Below are positions 1 to 10,884 of a stretch of 64,000 nt of DNA, piece by piece. Made by a program: the position numbers and the translations under genes. The notes below the pieces were generated by a model. The model saw nothing but the letters and a program-made list of their open reading frames with translations. It was not told the DNA's origin and did no database searches. This stretch comes from CAZWDO01 sp964632485 [NCBI: uncultured bacterium] (GTDB lineage: Bacteria > JAGOEH01), in NCBI GenBank assembly GCA_964632485.1, contig CAZWDO010000003.1:206033-270032 (forward strand). The letters are read 5' to 3'. The stretch's first letter is position 1. Each line of letters begins with the position of its first letter.

Positions 1-129
1 GGCTTGTATCATTAACAAAAATGAATCTGAATTTGTTCCGAGCATGCGTTAACCGAACTTTTGCGCCGTTGCGCCAGAAACGGACACAGATGGAAGATAG
101 TTAACCCGTTTAAATGCAATAGTTCCGGG

Positions 130-984
130 TTATTGACTCCCTGTTTCTGCATGATCAGCGGTTAGTGGGTCGGTTTTTTTATAGTTTTGGGCCATCCGGG
201 AAATCGCGATCAACTGAGGAAGGAGTTCCATGCACTGTTCCAGCGAGAGAGTATTTAGGCCATCGGATAGCGCCAATTCGGGGTTGGGATGGATTTCCAT
301 AAAAAAGCCCTGCGCCGGAATGGCGGCAGCGGCGCGCGCCAAATAAGGAATCAAAGCCGCGTCGCCCCCTGATTTGCCGCCCAGAGATCCCGGACGTTGT
401 ACGCTATGTGTGGCGTCGAAAATAACCGGGTACCCCCAGCGCTGCATCCATACCAGCGAACGGTAATCGACCACCAGATTCTGGTAGCCGAAACTGGCGC
501 CGCGTTCGGTCAATACGATTTGATGATTGCCAGCGCTTTCGACTTTGCGGATAATATGAATCATGCTGTCGGGATCAAGAAATTGTCCTTTTTTAATATT
601 GATGATTCGTCCGGTGCGACCCGCTGCCATAACCAGGTCTGTTTGACGACAAAGAAAAGCGGGGATTTGAATGATATCGGCGACTTCAGCTACCAGTTCG
701 GCTTGTGAACATTCATGAATATCAGTGAGAATCGGTAAGTTAAAAAATTTTTTTACTCGAGTTAAAATTTTTAACCCCTCCTGCAACCCGGGTCCCCGGT
801 AAGAGTCGATAGAATTCCGATTCGCTTTATCAAAAGAGGCTTTGAAAATGACTGGCAAAGGAGCAAGTTGGTCCCGGCACATAGCCACGAATCGGGCAAT
901 TTGGTCAACAATGACCTCGTTTTCGAGGGCGCAGGGGCCCAGTATGAAAAACGGTTGATTTTGGTTTAATAGCTGATAATCCAT
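130..984 (-). CDS. kdsA: 3-deoxy-8-phosphooctulonate synthase (KdsA)
   Basis: Condenses arabinose-5-phosphate with phosphoenolpyruvate to Kdo-8-phosphate, the committed step to the LPS inner-core sugar, in the cytoplasm. Seen: the family landmarks FILGPCALE near the N-terminus, FKASFDKANR, TDIHE, DIIQIPAFLCRQTD, NIKKGQF, LTERG, DATHSVQ and EIHPNP. Together they cover the whole TIM-barrel. The frame opens further upstream to 1059, but ATG at 982-984 has a GAAGG-type ribosome site five bases ahead and gives 284 aa, close to the usual 265-285 aa. The upstream ATG has no visible site. An inverted repeat (TAACCCG/CGGGTTA, 102-108 and 126-132) overlaps the stop codon and could end transcription. 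The gene stands alone here; other Kdo genes are not in the window. Confidence 0.95.
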   Translation of the reverse strand: MDYQLLNQNQPFFILGPCALENEVIVDQIARFVAMCRDQLAPLPVIFKASFDKANRNSIDSYRGPGLQEGLKILTRVKKFFNLPILTDIHECSQAELVAEVADIIQIPAFLCRQTDLVMAAGRTGRIINIKKGQFLDPDSMIHIIRKVESAGNHQIVLTERGASFGYQNLVVDYRSLVWMQRWGYPVIFDATHSVQRPGSLGGKSGGDAALIPYLARAAAAIPAQGFFMEIHPNPELALSDGLNTLSLEQCMELLPQLIAISRMAQNYKKTDPLTADHAETGSQ

Positions 985-1133
985 AGCCACCTTCGGGTTG
1001 ATGTTTGAATTTTGTATTTTTCTTGCGCAAATTTCATTTACGAACTCCACAACTGTCATCGCTGGAAAAAATATGTCTTGACATCCAGTCTCGAGCCTTT
1101 TCGGGGAACATAATCCAGCCAGCCTTCTGTTTT

Positions 1134-1162
1134 ATTATATTCGGTTTGTGGCATAAAGTCAA
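1134..1162 (-). promoter_or_regulatory. Sigma70 promoter for kdsA
   Basis: Read on the minus strand: TTGACT (1162-1157), 17 bp spacer, perfect TATAAT (1139-1134). It points at kdsA with a leader of roughly 140 bases. Confidence 0.75.
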
Positions 1163-1202
1163 TTAAAAAACAGAGTTTTTTAAAATATTTTTGAAAATAG
1201 GC

Positions 1203-1231
1203 TTGACATTTTATTAAAAAGTAATTATATA
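1203..1231 (+). promoter_or_regulatory. Sigma70 promoter for the TGS/kinase gene
   Basis: TTGACA (1203-1208), 17 bp spacer, TATATA (1226-1231), directed at the gene starting at 1418. It is divergent from the kdsA promoter about 40 bp away. Confidence 0.7.
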
Positions 1232-1417
1232 TGTAAGCGCATGATAATAGGAAAGTCAAAAATATCTTAGTAGAAACAGAAGAATTTACATAGCAACGTA
1301 ATATAAAATGTTTAGGTTAAGCTTTAGCTCGCAATAATAAGAAATGGAACCGTTCACTATCTACAGGTGAAAGTCGAATGAATTTTGAATGGGCAGATAA
1401 AACTGAGGAGCGTGTGA

Positions 1418-3082
1418 ATGAAAATTGATCTTAAGCTTGATGGAACAGATTATAGCGTGAATGCCGGGATTAGCATTTTACAGTTGCTAAAAGATAAAGA
1501 AGCGTATAAAATTCCCCTGACACTGGCTGCCTGGGTGAATAACTGCGCGGTTTCCTTGAACTATTTATTAGCGCAGAATCATGAAACCATTGAGCTGATA
1601 ACCGCTGATATGGCAGTTGGACGAGCCATTCATCGTCAAAGTGTTGCATTTTTGCTTAACCGTGTTATTTTTGATCTTTTCCGTAATTCACGCATTGTAT
1701 TAGGCGCGGCTTTAGGCAACAGTTACTATTATGATTTTTATACTGATATTCCGGTTAATGAGGAACTATTGAAAGAGATCGCTTTACAAATGCATTTACT
1801 CATAGAAAAAAATGAAATTTTCGAGAATTTTACACTATCCAAGGAAGAAGCGATTGACTATTTTCGCAAACGCGGTTTTTACAATAAATTAAAATTAGTG
1901 GAGCAATTAGATCGGAAATACATCTCGATTTATTCCTGCGGTCCTTATAAGGATATTGATTTAGGGACATTGGCTCCTCATGCGGGGTATATTGGTAATT
2001 TTTGGTTGAAACGCTATAGTCGGGGTTTTATATTATATTATGGACCTGAGTCGGAAAAGGAACACTATTTAGTACAACTGGGTCGCAGAGCGAAGCTTTT
2101 TGCCGCTTTTATCGAAAGTAAACGCTGGGGGCAGATTATTGAGGTCAATAATGTCCACCGTCTTAATGAGGTTATTTTAAGCCAGCGTATTCAGGATGTC
2201 GTTAATATTTGCGAAGGATTGCATGAGAAAAAAATCGGGCAGATTGCCGATCAGATATTGTTGGGGAAAAACAAACAAAAAATTCGCTTAATCCTTATTT
2301 CAGGCCCATCTTCATCAGGGAAGACAACGTTTACCCAGCGACTGGCCATTCACCTGCGGATCAATGGCATCAAACCCATGTCGATCAGTTTGGATAACTA
2401 CTATATTGACCGCGACAAAACGCCGCTTGACGAAAACGGCAATTACGATTTCGAAAATATTGCCGCGCTGGACCTGCCGCTGTTGAACGAGCATTTGCAA
2501 GACCTGATCAACGGCAATGAAGTGGAGATGCCGTTATACGATTTCGAAACGGGTAAACGCCGCTCAAAGACTAAAGTATTACGAATCGATGAATATCAAC
2601 CGCTGATTTTGGAAGGGATTCACGCTTTGAATCCAGTATTGACATCCTCAATTTCGGATTCATTTAAATTTAAAATTTACGTCAGCGCGCTCACTCCGTT
2701 AGCTATTGACGATTACAATCGCATCTCATCATCCGACAATCGGTTGTTAAGGCGGATGGTTCGCGATTTTCACTTTCGTGGATACCGAGCAGAGGATACC
2801 ATTGATCGTTGGCCATTGGTTCGCGCTGGTGAGGAGAAGTGGGTCTTTCCCTTCCAGGAAGAGGCCGATGTTCTTTTCAATTCCGCCCACCACTTTGAAC
2901 TTTCACTATTAAAAATGGAAGCGGAACAACTTTTAAAGAAAATAGACACAAGTTTGCCTGCTCACCGGGTTGCCGTCCGTTTGCTTAGTTTTTTATCAAT
3001 TTTCCAACCCATCGCGCCGGAGTACATCCCGGCCACTTCAATTTTACGCGAATTTGTCGGTGGGAGCTGTTTTAATTACTAA
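1418..3082 (+). CDS. TGS-domain nucleoside kinase (uridine kinase-like)
   Basis: A 554-aa cytoplasmic protein with two parts. Residues 1 to about 230 resemble the N-terminal TGS and second-additional-domain region of threonyl-tRNA synthetase (LDGTDYSVNAGISILQLL at the start). From about residue 290 follows a P-loop kinase of the uridine kinase/phosphoribulokinase family with ISGPSSSGKTTF as Walker A, SLDNYYIDRD, the stretch PLYDFETGKR and ILEGIHALN. Such fusions are annotated as putative nucleoside kinases; the natural substrate is not established, so uridine is only the family guess. The start is supported by GAGGAG seven bases ahead. The gene is monocistronic in appearance: a sigma54 promoter for the next gene begins 13 bases after its stop. 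Confidence 0.85.
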   Translation: MKIDLKLDGTDYSVNAGISILQLLKDKEAYKIPLTLAAWVNNCAVSLNYLLAQNHETIELITADMAVGRAIHRQSVAFLLNRVIFDLFRNSRIVLGAALGNSYYYDFYTDIPVNEELLKEIALQMHLLIEKNEIFENFTLSKEEAIDYFRKRGFYNKLKLVEQLDRKYISIYSCGPYKDIDLGTLAPHAGYIGNFWLKRYSRGFILYYGPESEKEHYLVQLGRRAKLFAAFIESKRWGQIIEVNNVHRLNEVILSQRIQDVVNICEGLHEKKIGQIADQILLGKNKQKIRLILISGPSSSGKTTFTQRLAIHLRINGIKPMSISLDNYYIDRDKTPLDENGNYDFENIAALDLPLLNEHLQDLINGNEVEMPLYDFETGKRRSKTKVLRIDEYQPLILEGIHALNPVLTSSISDSFKFKIYVSALTPLAIDDYNRISSSDNRLLRRMVRDFHFRGYRAEDTIDRWPLVRAGEEKWVFPFQEEADVLFNSAHHFELSLLKMEAEQLLKKIDTSLPAHRVAVRLLSFLSIFQPIAPEYIPATSILREFVGGSCFNY

Positions 3083-3094
3083 TTCATTTTTTTT

Positions 3095-3110
3095 TGGCAC
3101 GAAAAATGCA
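3095..3110 (+). promoter_or_regulatory. Sigma54 promoter (-24/-12)
   Basis: TGGCACG followed by AAAAATGCA: GG at 3096-3097 and GC at 3108-3109 with exactly ten bases between, the hallmark of sigma54 promoters. The predicted start is near 3121, giving a 35-base leader with AAGGAG before the ATG at 3156. The same GAAAAATGCA core recurs at 10978 and 28959. Confidence 0.8.
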
Positions 3111-3155
3111 GAATTTACACCTTGAGAACTTTCATCCCGCATTAAGGAGTTGAGC

Positions 3156-6100
3156 ATGAGAAAGATTTTTTATTTATTTTTTTTGGTATGTGTCTTGCTA
3201 TTTTTTTCGCTTGCAAACGGACAGATCATTCTGCTGCAGGATTTAGGCACCGCATTGGAACATGGTCCCTATGACCAGATTATCCCCTTGAAAAATAGTG
3301 TTATAGCCGCCAATCATCGCGGTGTGGACATATATAACACATCCAATTTTGCAAATGCTACACTGGTTAGCTCAATAGCGACTACCGGACGCGTTTTGCA
3401 AATCCAGTATTCAATACCATGGCTGCTTATCCTCGATTCGATCAATACAGAGCAAAGCCGGTTATTTGTGTATAATATGACAAATCAGACGGCTCCGGTA
3501 TTATTGGAAACTATCGAATCTGTTGGCCCGGTTAGAAAATTCAAATGGGAGAATCAAAAATTCTATCTGGGATATGATGATTCCCTTTCAATATATAATT
3601 ACTATCCCTACGGGGGGACTCCGACTCGAGAGCATTCTCTATCTTATCCATCTTCGTGGGGCACGGAAAATACACGGGCTATTACAGATATCTATACTAA
3701 TAACCATTTCGTATTTGTTCACACCAATGGCGGTATGGGAATTTGGGACGCTTGGGATATGAATTCAACTAACGCTGTCACAATGACGAACCTGGGTTTG
3801 GGGAAAATCGCATCGAAAGCATTTTGTTTTGAATCTTTTAAATCGTTACAGTCCAACACGTTTTGGGGTTATGATATTAGCGGAATGATTCCAAATTCCT
3901 CTTCACTTCCTATATCAAACAAACCCAATTCCTTGTCTTTTTTTATGAAGGATATCCATCATACCTCCCGGCAGTTATACGCGGCCATACACAACGAGGT
4001 GCTCGCTTATGAAATGGTACATCCTTTATTAGTAACGACACCGAACATTATAAATACTTCAGATACTCTCTTAGCAATAGCCCGTCAGAATATCTATACC
4101 ATCATCAGCAGTTACAATAACGGTCAATCACGGTTATTGGTAAATGAAGGGCAAAGTCCGGATCGGGAACATCCTGCGCCGTGCGACACGCTAATCATGA
4201 GCGAAAATATTATTGATCTGGACGGCAATAACCAACATTTTGTCGGTATCAGCGCCAATAAGTTGTATCTGTTTACTATGACAGGCAACCAGGCTGTTTT
4301 GCTCGACCAGGCCAACCTGCCAACCGGATCCGGGAAACAAGTGGCTTTACGGGGTGCGCGGATTTTAGTAGCCGCCGGCGCTAGTGGATTGTACTCATTT
4401 TCAATCACCAACAATTTGTTGCAGGCCAATGGCCAGATACGCAGTGGCACTATCAATACTGTTACTATGAATGAACATTTAGCGGCTTATTTTATCCAGT
4501 CCACTAATCAATTTGTGGTGATGGATCATCTTTCACCTCAACAGCCAATACTTGGGACTTATGCAATGAATGCGACAGTTAGCCATATCGCCCTAAACGA
4601 GCAATTCGCTTACGTTGCCAAGGGAACCAGCGGCTTAACGATTCTTGATTATACTGACCTTCAGTCGATTTCCGTTGCAGGATCCATTGCTTGCCGCTCA
4701 GGAGAAAATTTTAATAAAGTATATGTTGAAAATGAACTCCTTTCCATCGCCGCTGGAAATTGCGTGCGGGTATTTTTAACACATAACCCATTGGATAATG
4801 AACAGATAGCCGCTTCAGGCGCGACAACGGGAGTTATTGATCTGGTGCCGGATTATAATCTGTTCCATTATATCACGAATACTCGTTTTTGTCAAACTCT
4901 TCAGGTACTTACCAATGGTGTTGATTATTTGAATAAGGATTATCAGACCTATCGATATCAATTGCCCCTGGTTAATGATACAGTCATCAGTTTTGCATTT
5001 CATGGAGACCGGTTTGTTGTCAGTCATACGAGTGGAAGTTTCGATGCCTGGGATCTGGACTATTCCAACCCCCTGGATGGAAGAGCAATCATCCATCCTC
5101 CAACTCCAGTGCATGACGAATCCTACATCGAACAATACGGCGATTTTAGTGAAATGGCGCCGTTAAATAACTATCTCTTGCTGACAGCCAATAACTGCGT
5201 ATTGGGTAACCAGTTGTTGCTGTTTGATATGACGAATCCCAATCAGCCGATAAATACTGAAACCATACAGTTAGCCGGTGAATTGACCGATATTAACACC
5301 TACAATGAAGCTTATGTCTATGGAAAGCAGGATGAATCAATTTTAGTGTTCCAACTTTCAGGCAATCAATTGAATCAGGTCGGAACGATTGGTCCTTTAG
5401 CCGGTCTGGTCTCGGCCAGAGTTTTCCAAAATTCGCTGATTGCCGGATGTGAAGATTCGCTTGTATGTTACCGTATTGATCAAAATCCAGCGGTTCCTCA
5501 ACGGACTGATTCGCGAATTGTTCAGGGGAAGGTCGAGCAATTAGCGACTACCAATCAGGGAGTGTTTTATTTAAACAATAATCATAATATTTTAAAAGTC
5601 ACCTGTCAATCCTATCTGTTTACCAATGAAGAGCAGGTGGTCGGTGGGAATGGCGTGGAATACATTAACGCGCATGAAGACATGCTATATTTTTTTACGC
5701 AGAATGCGCACATCTATCGTTTTAATGCGGCAACTCAGGAAGCCGCCCAGTTTCTCTCCGATCAAACAGATCGGCAGAATTTGAGCTTTGCCGGACAATT
5801 AATGATTGTTCACCGGGGTGACAAGGGATATCGTATTTTCAACATTAGCCAAGCAACACCCCAATTAATAGAAGATCACAATGGATATAATGAATCGTCA
5901 ACCTCAGCTTTTTTTAATCAACGCAATTTATTGGTCATGAACGAGAAAAACTCATTGCATTTTTATGGGGTTAATAATGACAACCATGCTCCAGTTTTTA
6001 ACAACATGCCTGCTACAATGGTAACTCTCATGGCTCGAACGGATTATGCGTTGGATATCAATGTTACGGATGAGGACGGGGACAATTTATCTTTGACGTT

Positions 6101-9100
6101 TTTGAATCCGATTGAAAATGCTTCACTCAATGATCGTCGTTTTACCTTTACTGCCGATGATAATCAGGTTGATACCTTTAGTTTTTATTTCAAGGCGGAC
6201 GATGGCAAATGGGGTATAACGTATGATACACTAACCATTGCTATAATTCCTTTTAGCGGCCCACCCACTGCTTTTTCCTTACTAAGTCCCATCGAAGGTA
6301 CACTGCTTCAAACCAGCGCGATAACTTTTACCTGGCAAATGGCTCAAAATGCAGATCATTACAAACTTTTTTATGGTAATGATACGACATTGTGGCAAAT
6401 AGCCCAAACCGGCCAACCTACTCTTCAACTAAATTTGCCGCAAGCAATGGAAAACCATAGAATTTATTGGCGGGTAAGAGCCTATTTGTCGGATACCACT
6501 TATTTTACCGATAATAGCGGAGGGGTTTCATCCCTGCTGTTTGACCAGGTCGATGAAGTTCCTGGTTTCGTTACTCTGGTTTCTCCTGTTAACGGGGAAC
6601 GGGTAGCCACGAAATCACCGGAATTTAAATTCTTAAAGCCGCTCGGGAATGACCCACGTGATTCACTTTTAACCTATCGCATGGAAGTATCAGTACGTCG
6701 CGATTTCCCAGGCGTTCCTTATCGGGATAGTCTGATTCGTCCCCCCTCGGGCCTTGATACGCTTACGCTGGATAGCATTAATACTGAATTGCAGGAAGGG
6801 CAGTTTTTTTACTGGCGCGTCTCTGCTTGTGATGATCAGGGAAATAATAGCGGTTTTTCGCAAGCGGACAGTTTTTTAGTCGATGCGCAAAACGATGCCC
6901 CTTATGCCTTTAACCTGATAGAGCCCTCAGAAAAAATCGTATTTCAGGGAGGTAGTGTTATAACACTGCGCTGGAATTCAACCACGGATCCCAACATCGG
7001 CGATGAAGTTCAATATGTTGTTTCTGTAAGCAATCACCCGCAGTTAACATCGTTATTGCTGGTGGATACATTGGATGATACAACCCGGACATTCACATTA
7101 TCTGACGATAATACAATTTATTACTGGCAGGTTATGGCTTTTGACGGAAAGGGTGGAATTCGATATTCGAATCAGGCGCCCGCGGAATTTGCCCGCAACG
7201 ATGCCAATGAAGCGCCTCACAAACCCAGTCCCTATTATCCCGGAATGAACATGCCGGTGGATACGATCCATCCTCAATTAGTTGTAACAAATACAACTGA
7301 TCCGGATCCCTATAGTTCAGAATTAAGCTATCATTTTTATGTGGCGACCAATATTATGATGAGTACCATTATTGATAGTTCCGGACCTGTCTCCCAAGAC
7401 AGCAGCGGGCGAACCTCCTGGCGGATTTCTCAGAACTACGCCATGGCCTATGACACATTATATTGGTTTTGCCGCTCCCACGATGGAGAATTATCATCTG
7501 GGGATACTCCCATGGCGTTCTATTTTGAGCTGAGCAATCATATTCCCGCTCAATTTGAATTGATCGAACCGGCTGACCAACTGCAAACTACCGCTACTAC
7601 TCTGACGTTTCGTTGGAATCGATCATTGGATGCCGATCTGGGAGATTGGGTGCGCTATCGGTTTTCAATCGATACCCTCAATACTATGGCAACCGCTTTT
7701 ACTTCTTCAGCTATGGCTGACACAGTATATTCCCACACCTATCAATTTGTACAAAATCGTGTATATTATTGGCAGGTTACAGCCTATGATCCAATTGGCG
7801 CCGAAAGAGTTTCAGCTCTTCGTCGCTTTATCTGCTATGATCCGCAAACCGGTCCTACGGCACCTGGAGGACCTTATAGCCCCTCTGCTGATCAATTGGT
7901 GTCGACACCCACCATTACGTTTCGCTTCACTAATTCCACTGATCCGAATGAAAGCGATATTATTATTTATACCATTCAGTTGGATACGATCAACACCTTT
8001 CAGTCACCGGCGCTTAGAACATTTTCCAATATTTCCGAAAATAGTTCGGGAAGTATGACCAGTTATCTTTATACTGGTATTTTAACTGACAACAAACATT
8101 ATTTCTGGCGAGTAATGGCAAGTGATGGGCACACTACCAGTAACTATTGTGATGCCCAATCGTTTTATCTGAATCATACCCAGGAATCGCCTTCTTTGCC
8201 TGAATTAATCTCACCCTCTGAAAATGAGATTGTTGCATGGAGTTTAACTTTCAGTTGGCTGGGCAGTACCGATCCGGATCCTTACGATTCGGTACGCTAC
8301 ACATTTCAACTTTTTACGGATAAAAACGACACAACCCAGGTTTACTACCAGGCCTCATCATTAGCCAATAGTTTTATCACACTCGGAGACAGTTCCGTAC
8401 TGAAAAATGATTACCTTTATTTTTGGCGAGTGAAGGCTATAGACGGCAGCGGACGAACTCAGACCACTTCATTGAAGAAGTTTTACGTCAGCTACGATTT
8501 AATTCCTAAATTGAAAGCTTTTAACATCGTTTCTCCCCAGAATAGCGAAACAATCAATCCCCGGAATTTAAAAATCTTATGGCGAGCGGCTAAAGATAGC
8601 CTTACCAGTGGTTATCAGGTCAGTTATTTGATTACTCTATTCCCCCTGGGCAGTCCCCAACTGCTCAAGTTTTACACGACTCAGGATACAATGCTGAATA
8701 TTTCTGATACTTTACAGGAACGAGCAAGCTACCAGATGTCAATTAAAGCCTTTAAACACAATGATCCGCAATCTTTAACCCATTCCAACCCGGATACCGT
8801 CATATTTTTTACACAAGGCGAAGCGCCGGGAAATATCATCGATTTCAATTATTCAATGCAGCTTGATCGTTTTAATTTAAAATGGAAATCGAATCCGTTC
8901 CAACCTTATGATTTTGTCCGGATTTATTGTGACTACGGTACAGGACAGCTTAATCCACAGTCCTGGCAAACACTCAATGCGACGGATACTGCATGTACTA
9001 TTCCGTTCAGTTTGTGGCCGGCTCAACAAGCAACTCAAGTATGGCAATTTAAGATACAGGCTGAAAATAATTCAGGTGAAGCATGCCCGGCCGAACCCGT

Positions 9101-10199
9101 AATCCTATCCTTAACTCCATCAGTGGTAACTCCCTGGCTTGCATATCCTTCTGTCAATACAAGAATTGCCGGCGATGGGTTGACCATTGTTCATCTTTCT
9201 CCATGGAACACTACACTTTCCGGATCGTACCGGTCATACCTGGAAGTGGCGACAATACCCTTTCAGATCGATACCAGCGCAACGAATCATTATTGGTTCG
9301 CTATCAATTCATTAGCGTATCAATTGATTACCAATATGCAAGGGTCTGCAATTGTCTTTCGCTCAAGTAACGCGAATGGCGGCGGCGTTCAGCAGCCGAC
9401 TATGCATAAAGTCCGTTTTTTTTCTGATACGATCCAACCCCAGCTATACCAAACTTTTCAAACTCAATCATCTCTTCAAGAGAGCCATATCCAATTAAGC
9501 CAGGGTGAAGCATTGCGCTGGGCGGCTCAACCCCTCAACCGATCAATATTTTATTACCGCATTCATATTCCGATGGCTGTTGATGAGAATGGGTTTTCAA
9601 TGAACACCTCTTTTACAAAATATTTAAACAGTGAGGAGATAGAAGCCTGCAGCACGCTATTTAACGTGTATAGTACGGATTGGGACAAGCTTCAGGATTC
9701 AGTAACAGTGATCCTCTACCAGGGGCCTAGTAGCAATGCGCTCTATCGTGGGTTTACTCAGCCCAGCTTGTGGTTCAAGCCAGAGGAGAGTCAAGATTTT
9801 GATTCCATACCGACACAGATTGATACGACCTTTCATACCTATACATGCCGTATCAAAAGGAGCGGATCTCTTCGGCTTAAAAGTGAAAATCCTTCTGCCG
9901 TTGCTGAGGATGCTTTTTGGAATAACGATGCTGGCCTCTGCCGAACGTTCCCCAATCCTTTTACCCACTTTGTCAGACTTGAAGTTAAAAATCTCAATTC
10001 AACTAACGGGTTTAAATGCGCCATCTATGACATTCAAGGCCGGCTCGTCTGGGAAGCAGAGACCCATCAGTCCCAATTGGATTGGCATGGTATTGACCGG
10101 ATGTCGCGAGGGGTAGCCAGCGGAATCTATTTTTACATTATTCAGGATCCCGCTACTCATAGACAAATTGCCAAGGGACGATTTTTAAAGCTAAAATAA
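3156..10199 (+). CDS. Giant exported protein: beta-propeller-like region, FN3-like repeats, T9SS tail
   Basis: A 2347-aa exported protein. ATG 3156 is chosen over TTG 3150 because AAGGAG ends six bases before it. Residues 1-25 form a signal peptide (hydrophobic run ending LANGQ). Roughly residues 25-950 consist of recurring short strands of the LVIVD/propeller kind (DIYNTSNFANATLV, LTILDYTDLQSISVAGS). A cadherin-like domain follows (INVTDEDGDNLSL, near 970). About eight FN3-like units of roughly 100 aa come next, each opening with a (F/L)xLxxP motif such as FNLIEPSE, FELIEPADQ or ELISPSENE and containing YYWQV or FYWRV. The C-terminus (FPNPFTHFVRLEV to the end) is a T9SS-type sorting domain. 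It is probably a cell-surface adhesin or scaffold. No enzymatic motif was seen. Transcription is likely sigma54-dependent. Confidence 0.85.
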   Translation: MRKIFYLFFLVCVLLFFSLANGQIILLQDLGTALEHGPYDQIIPLKNSVIAANHRGVDIYNTSNFANATLVSSIATTGRVLQIQYSIPWLLILDSINTEQSRLFVYNMTNQTAPVLLETIESVGPVRKFKWENQKFYLGYDDSLSIYNYYPYGGTPTREHSLSYPSSWGTENTRAITDIYTNNHFVFVHTNGGMGIWDAWDMNSTNAVTMTNLGLGKIASKAFCFESFKSLQSNTFWGYDISGMIPNSSSLPISNKPNSLSFFMKDIHHTSRQLYAAIHNEVLAYEMVHPLLVTTPNIINTSDTLLAIARQNIYTIISSYNNGQSRLLVNEGQSPDREHPAPCDTLIMSENIIDLDGNNQHFVGISANKLYLFTMTGNQAVLLDQANLPTGSGKQVALRGARILVAAGASGLYSFSITNNLLQANGQIRSGTINTVTMNEHLAAYFIQSTNQFVVMDHLSPQQPILGTYAMNATVSHIALNEQFAYVAKGTSGLTILDYTDLQSISVAGSIACRSGENFNKVYVENELLSIAAGNCVRVFLTHNPLDNEQIAASGATTGVIDLVPDYNLFHYITNTRFCQTLQVLTNGVDYLNKDYQTYRYQLPLVNDTVISFAFHGDRFVVSHTSGSFDAWDLDYSNPLDGRAIIHPPTPVHDESYIEQYGDFSEMAPLNNYLLLTANNCVLGNQLLLFDMTNPNQPINTETIQLAGELTDINTYNEAYVYGKQDESILVFQLSGNQLNQVGTIGPLAGLVSARVFQNSLIAGCEDSLVCYRIDQNPAVPQRTDSRIVQGKVEQLATTNQGVFYLNNNHNILKVTCQSYLFTNEEQVVGGNGVEYINAHEDMLYFFTQNAHIYRFNAATQEAAQFLSDQTDRQNLSFAGQLMIVHRGDKGYRIFNISQATPQLIEDHNGYNESSTSAFFNQRNLLVMNEKNSLHFYGVNNDNHAPVFNNMPATMVTLMARTDYALDINVTDEDGDNLSLTFLNPIENASLNDRRFTFTADDNQVDTFSFYFKADDGKWGITYDTLTIAIIPFSGPPTAFSLLSPIEGTLLQTSAITFTWQMAQNADHYKLFYGNDTTLWQIAQTGQPTLQLNLPQAMENHRIYWRVRAYLSDTTYFTDNSGGVSSLLFDQVDEVPGFVTLVSPVNGERVATKSPEFKFLKPLGNDPRDSLLTYRMEVSVRRDFPGVPYRDSLIRPPSGLDTLTLDSINTELQEGQFFYWRVSACDDQGNNSGFSQADSFLVDAQNDAPYAFNLIEPSEKIVFQGGSVITLRWNSTTDPNIGDEVQYVVSVSNHPQLTSLLLVDTLDDTTRTFTLSDDNTIYYWQVMAFDGKGGIRYSNQAPAEFARNDANEAPHKPSPYYPGMNMPVDTIHPQLVVTNTTDPDPYSSELSYHFYVATNIMMSTIIDSSGPVSQDSSGRTSWRISQNYAMAYDTLYWFCRSHDGELSSGDTPMAFYFELSNHIPAQFELIEPADQLQTTATTLTFRWNRSLDADLGDWVRYRFSIDTLNTMATAFTSSAMADTVYSHTYQFVQNRVYYWQVTAYDPIGAERVSALRRFICYDPQTGPTAPGGPYSPSADQLVSTPTITFRFTNSTDPNESDIIIYTIQLDTINTFQSPALRTFSNISENSSGSMTSYLYTGILTDNKHYFWRVMASDGHTTSNYCDAQSFYLNHTQESPSLPELISPSENEIVAWSLTFSWLGSTDPDPYDSVRYTFQLFTDKNDTTQVYYQASSLANSFITLGDSSVLKNDYLYFWRVKAIDGSGRTQTTSLKKFYVSYDLIPKLKAFNIVSPQNSETINPRNLKILWRAAKDSLTSGYQVSYLITLFPLGSPQLLKFYTTQDTMLNISDTLQERASYQMSIKAFKHNDPQSLTHSNPDTVIFFTQGEAPGNIIDFNYSMQLDRFNLKWKSNPFQPYDFVRIYCDYGTGQLNPQSWQTLNATDTACTIPFSLWPAQQATQVWQFKIQAENNSGEACPAEPVILSLTPSVVTPWLAYPSVNTRIAGDGLTIVHLSPWNTTLSGSYRSYLEVATIPFQIDTSATNHYWFAINSLAYQLITNMQGSAIVFRSSNANGGGVQQPTMHKVRFFSDTIQPQLYQTFQTQSSLQESHIQLSQGEALRWAAQPLNRSIFYYRIHIPMAVDENGFSMNTSFTKYLNSEEIEACSTLFNVYSTDWDKLQDSVTVILYQGPSSNALYRGFTQPSLWFKPEESQDFDSIPTQIDTTFHTYTCRIKRSGSLRLKSENPSAVAEDAFWNNDAGLCRTFPNPFTHFVRLEVKNLNSTNGFKCAIYDIQGRLVWEAETHQSQLDWHGIDRMSRGVASGIYFYIIQDPATHRQIAKGRFLKLK

Positions 10200-10228
10200 C
10201 AAGAATATTAACTTCCAATTAATTTTAA

Positions 10229-10266
10229 ATGGATCCGATTTTCCCTGAGCGGTCAATCGGATCCAT
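10229..10266 (+). terminator. Hairpin after the 2347-aa gene
   Basis: A perfect 12-bp inverted repeat (ATGGATCCGATT and AATCGGATCCAT) with a 14-base loop begins 30 bases after the stop codon. No T-run follows, so it may be a weak or factor-dependent terminator or a 3'-end stabiliser. Confidence 0.5.
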
Positions 10267-10884
10267 ATTATAAATAAAGATAATATAACAGTTGATTTTC
10301 TAATTCCCTTGCTTTATTAAGTTACCATAACTATATGTCCTTTTTTTTGCTTTTCATTACTAAATTTATATGTCTACCCAAAATGACTATAGAAAATGTA
10401 GTAAACAATTTTTTTATATAGGTATATACCCTCTATTCAATGCAATTTTATAGACAGTAATACATTTTGTGTTTTTATGATCAACTGTGTTATAAATAAT
10501 GGGCCTTTAATGTGGGATTTTAATGGCGCAGTATTACTTTGAATGAGTCGTATAAACCACAGTAAAAAGGTGTGTATTTTAAACAAAAAAGGATGATTTT
10601 AATGGTTGAGACGTTTTCGACTCAGTTATGGGGGAGATTGAGTCTAAAATATCTCATTTGGAATCTGGGAGAAATATAAAGCGCTTAGAGGGTGGTTTTA
10701 AGTGATATATTTTAAATACATCATAGAGAGCATTTCTATTTATATTCCTTGGCAGATTTGTAATAGGGCGGGTTTTAGCCACAGTATCGTAAACAGTATG
10801 AAATGTCTATGTTAGGTGTTGATAGCCAATAGAAAGTCAATTTGTAGAAGGCTCCAGTGAGCAGTGTGCGACAGGATATTGAAA

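Larger units (their letters stand above)
985..1417. other. Divergent intergenic region with two promoters
   Basis: This gene-free stretch separates kdsA (leftward) from the kinase-like gene (rightward). It holds one promoter in each direction and an AT-rich 5' leader of about 180 bases before the kinase start. I see no RNA gene or convincing riboswitch fold in it. Confidence 0.6.

Noticed and set aside
397-708. 103-codon plus-strand frame opposite kdsA
   Set aside because: It is antisense to a well-conserved enzyme gene with no motif of its own.
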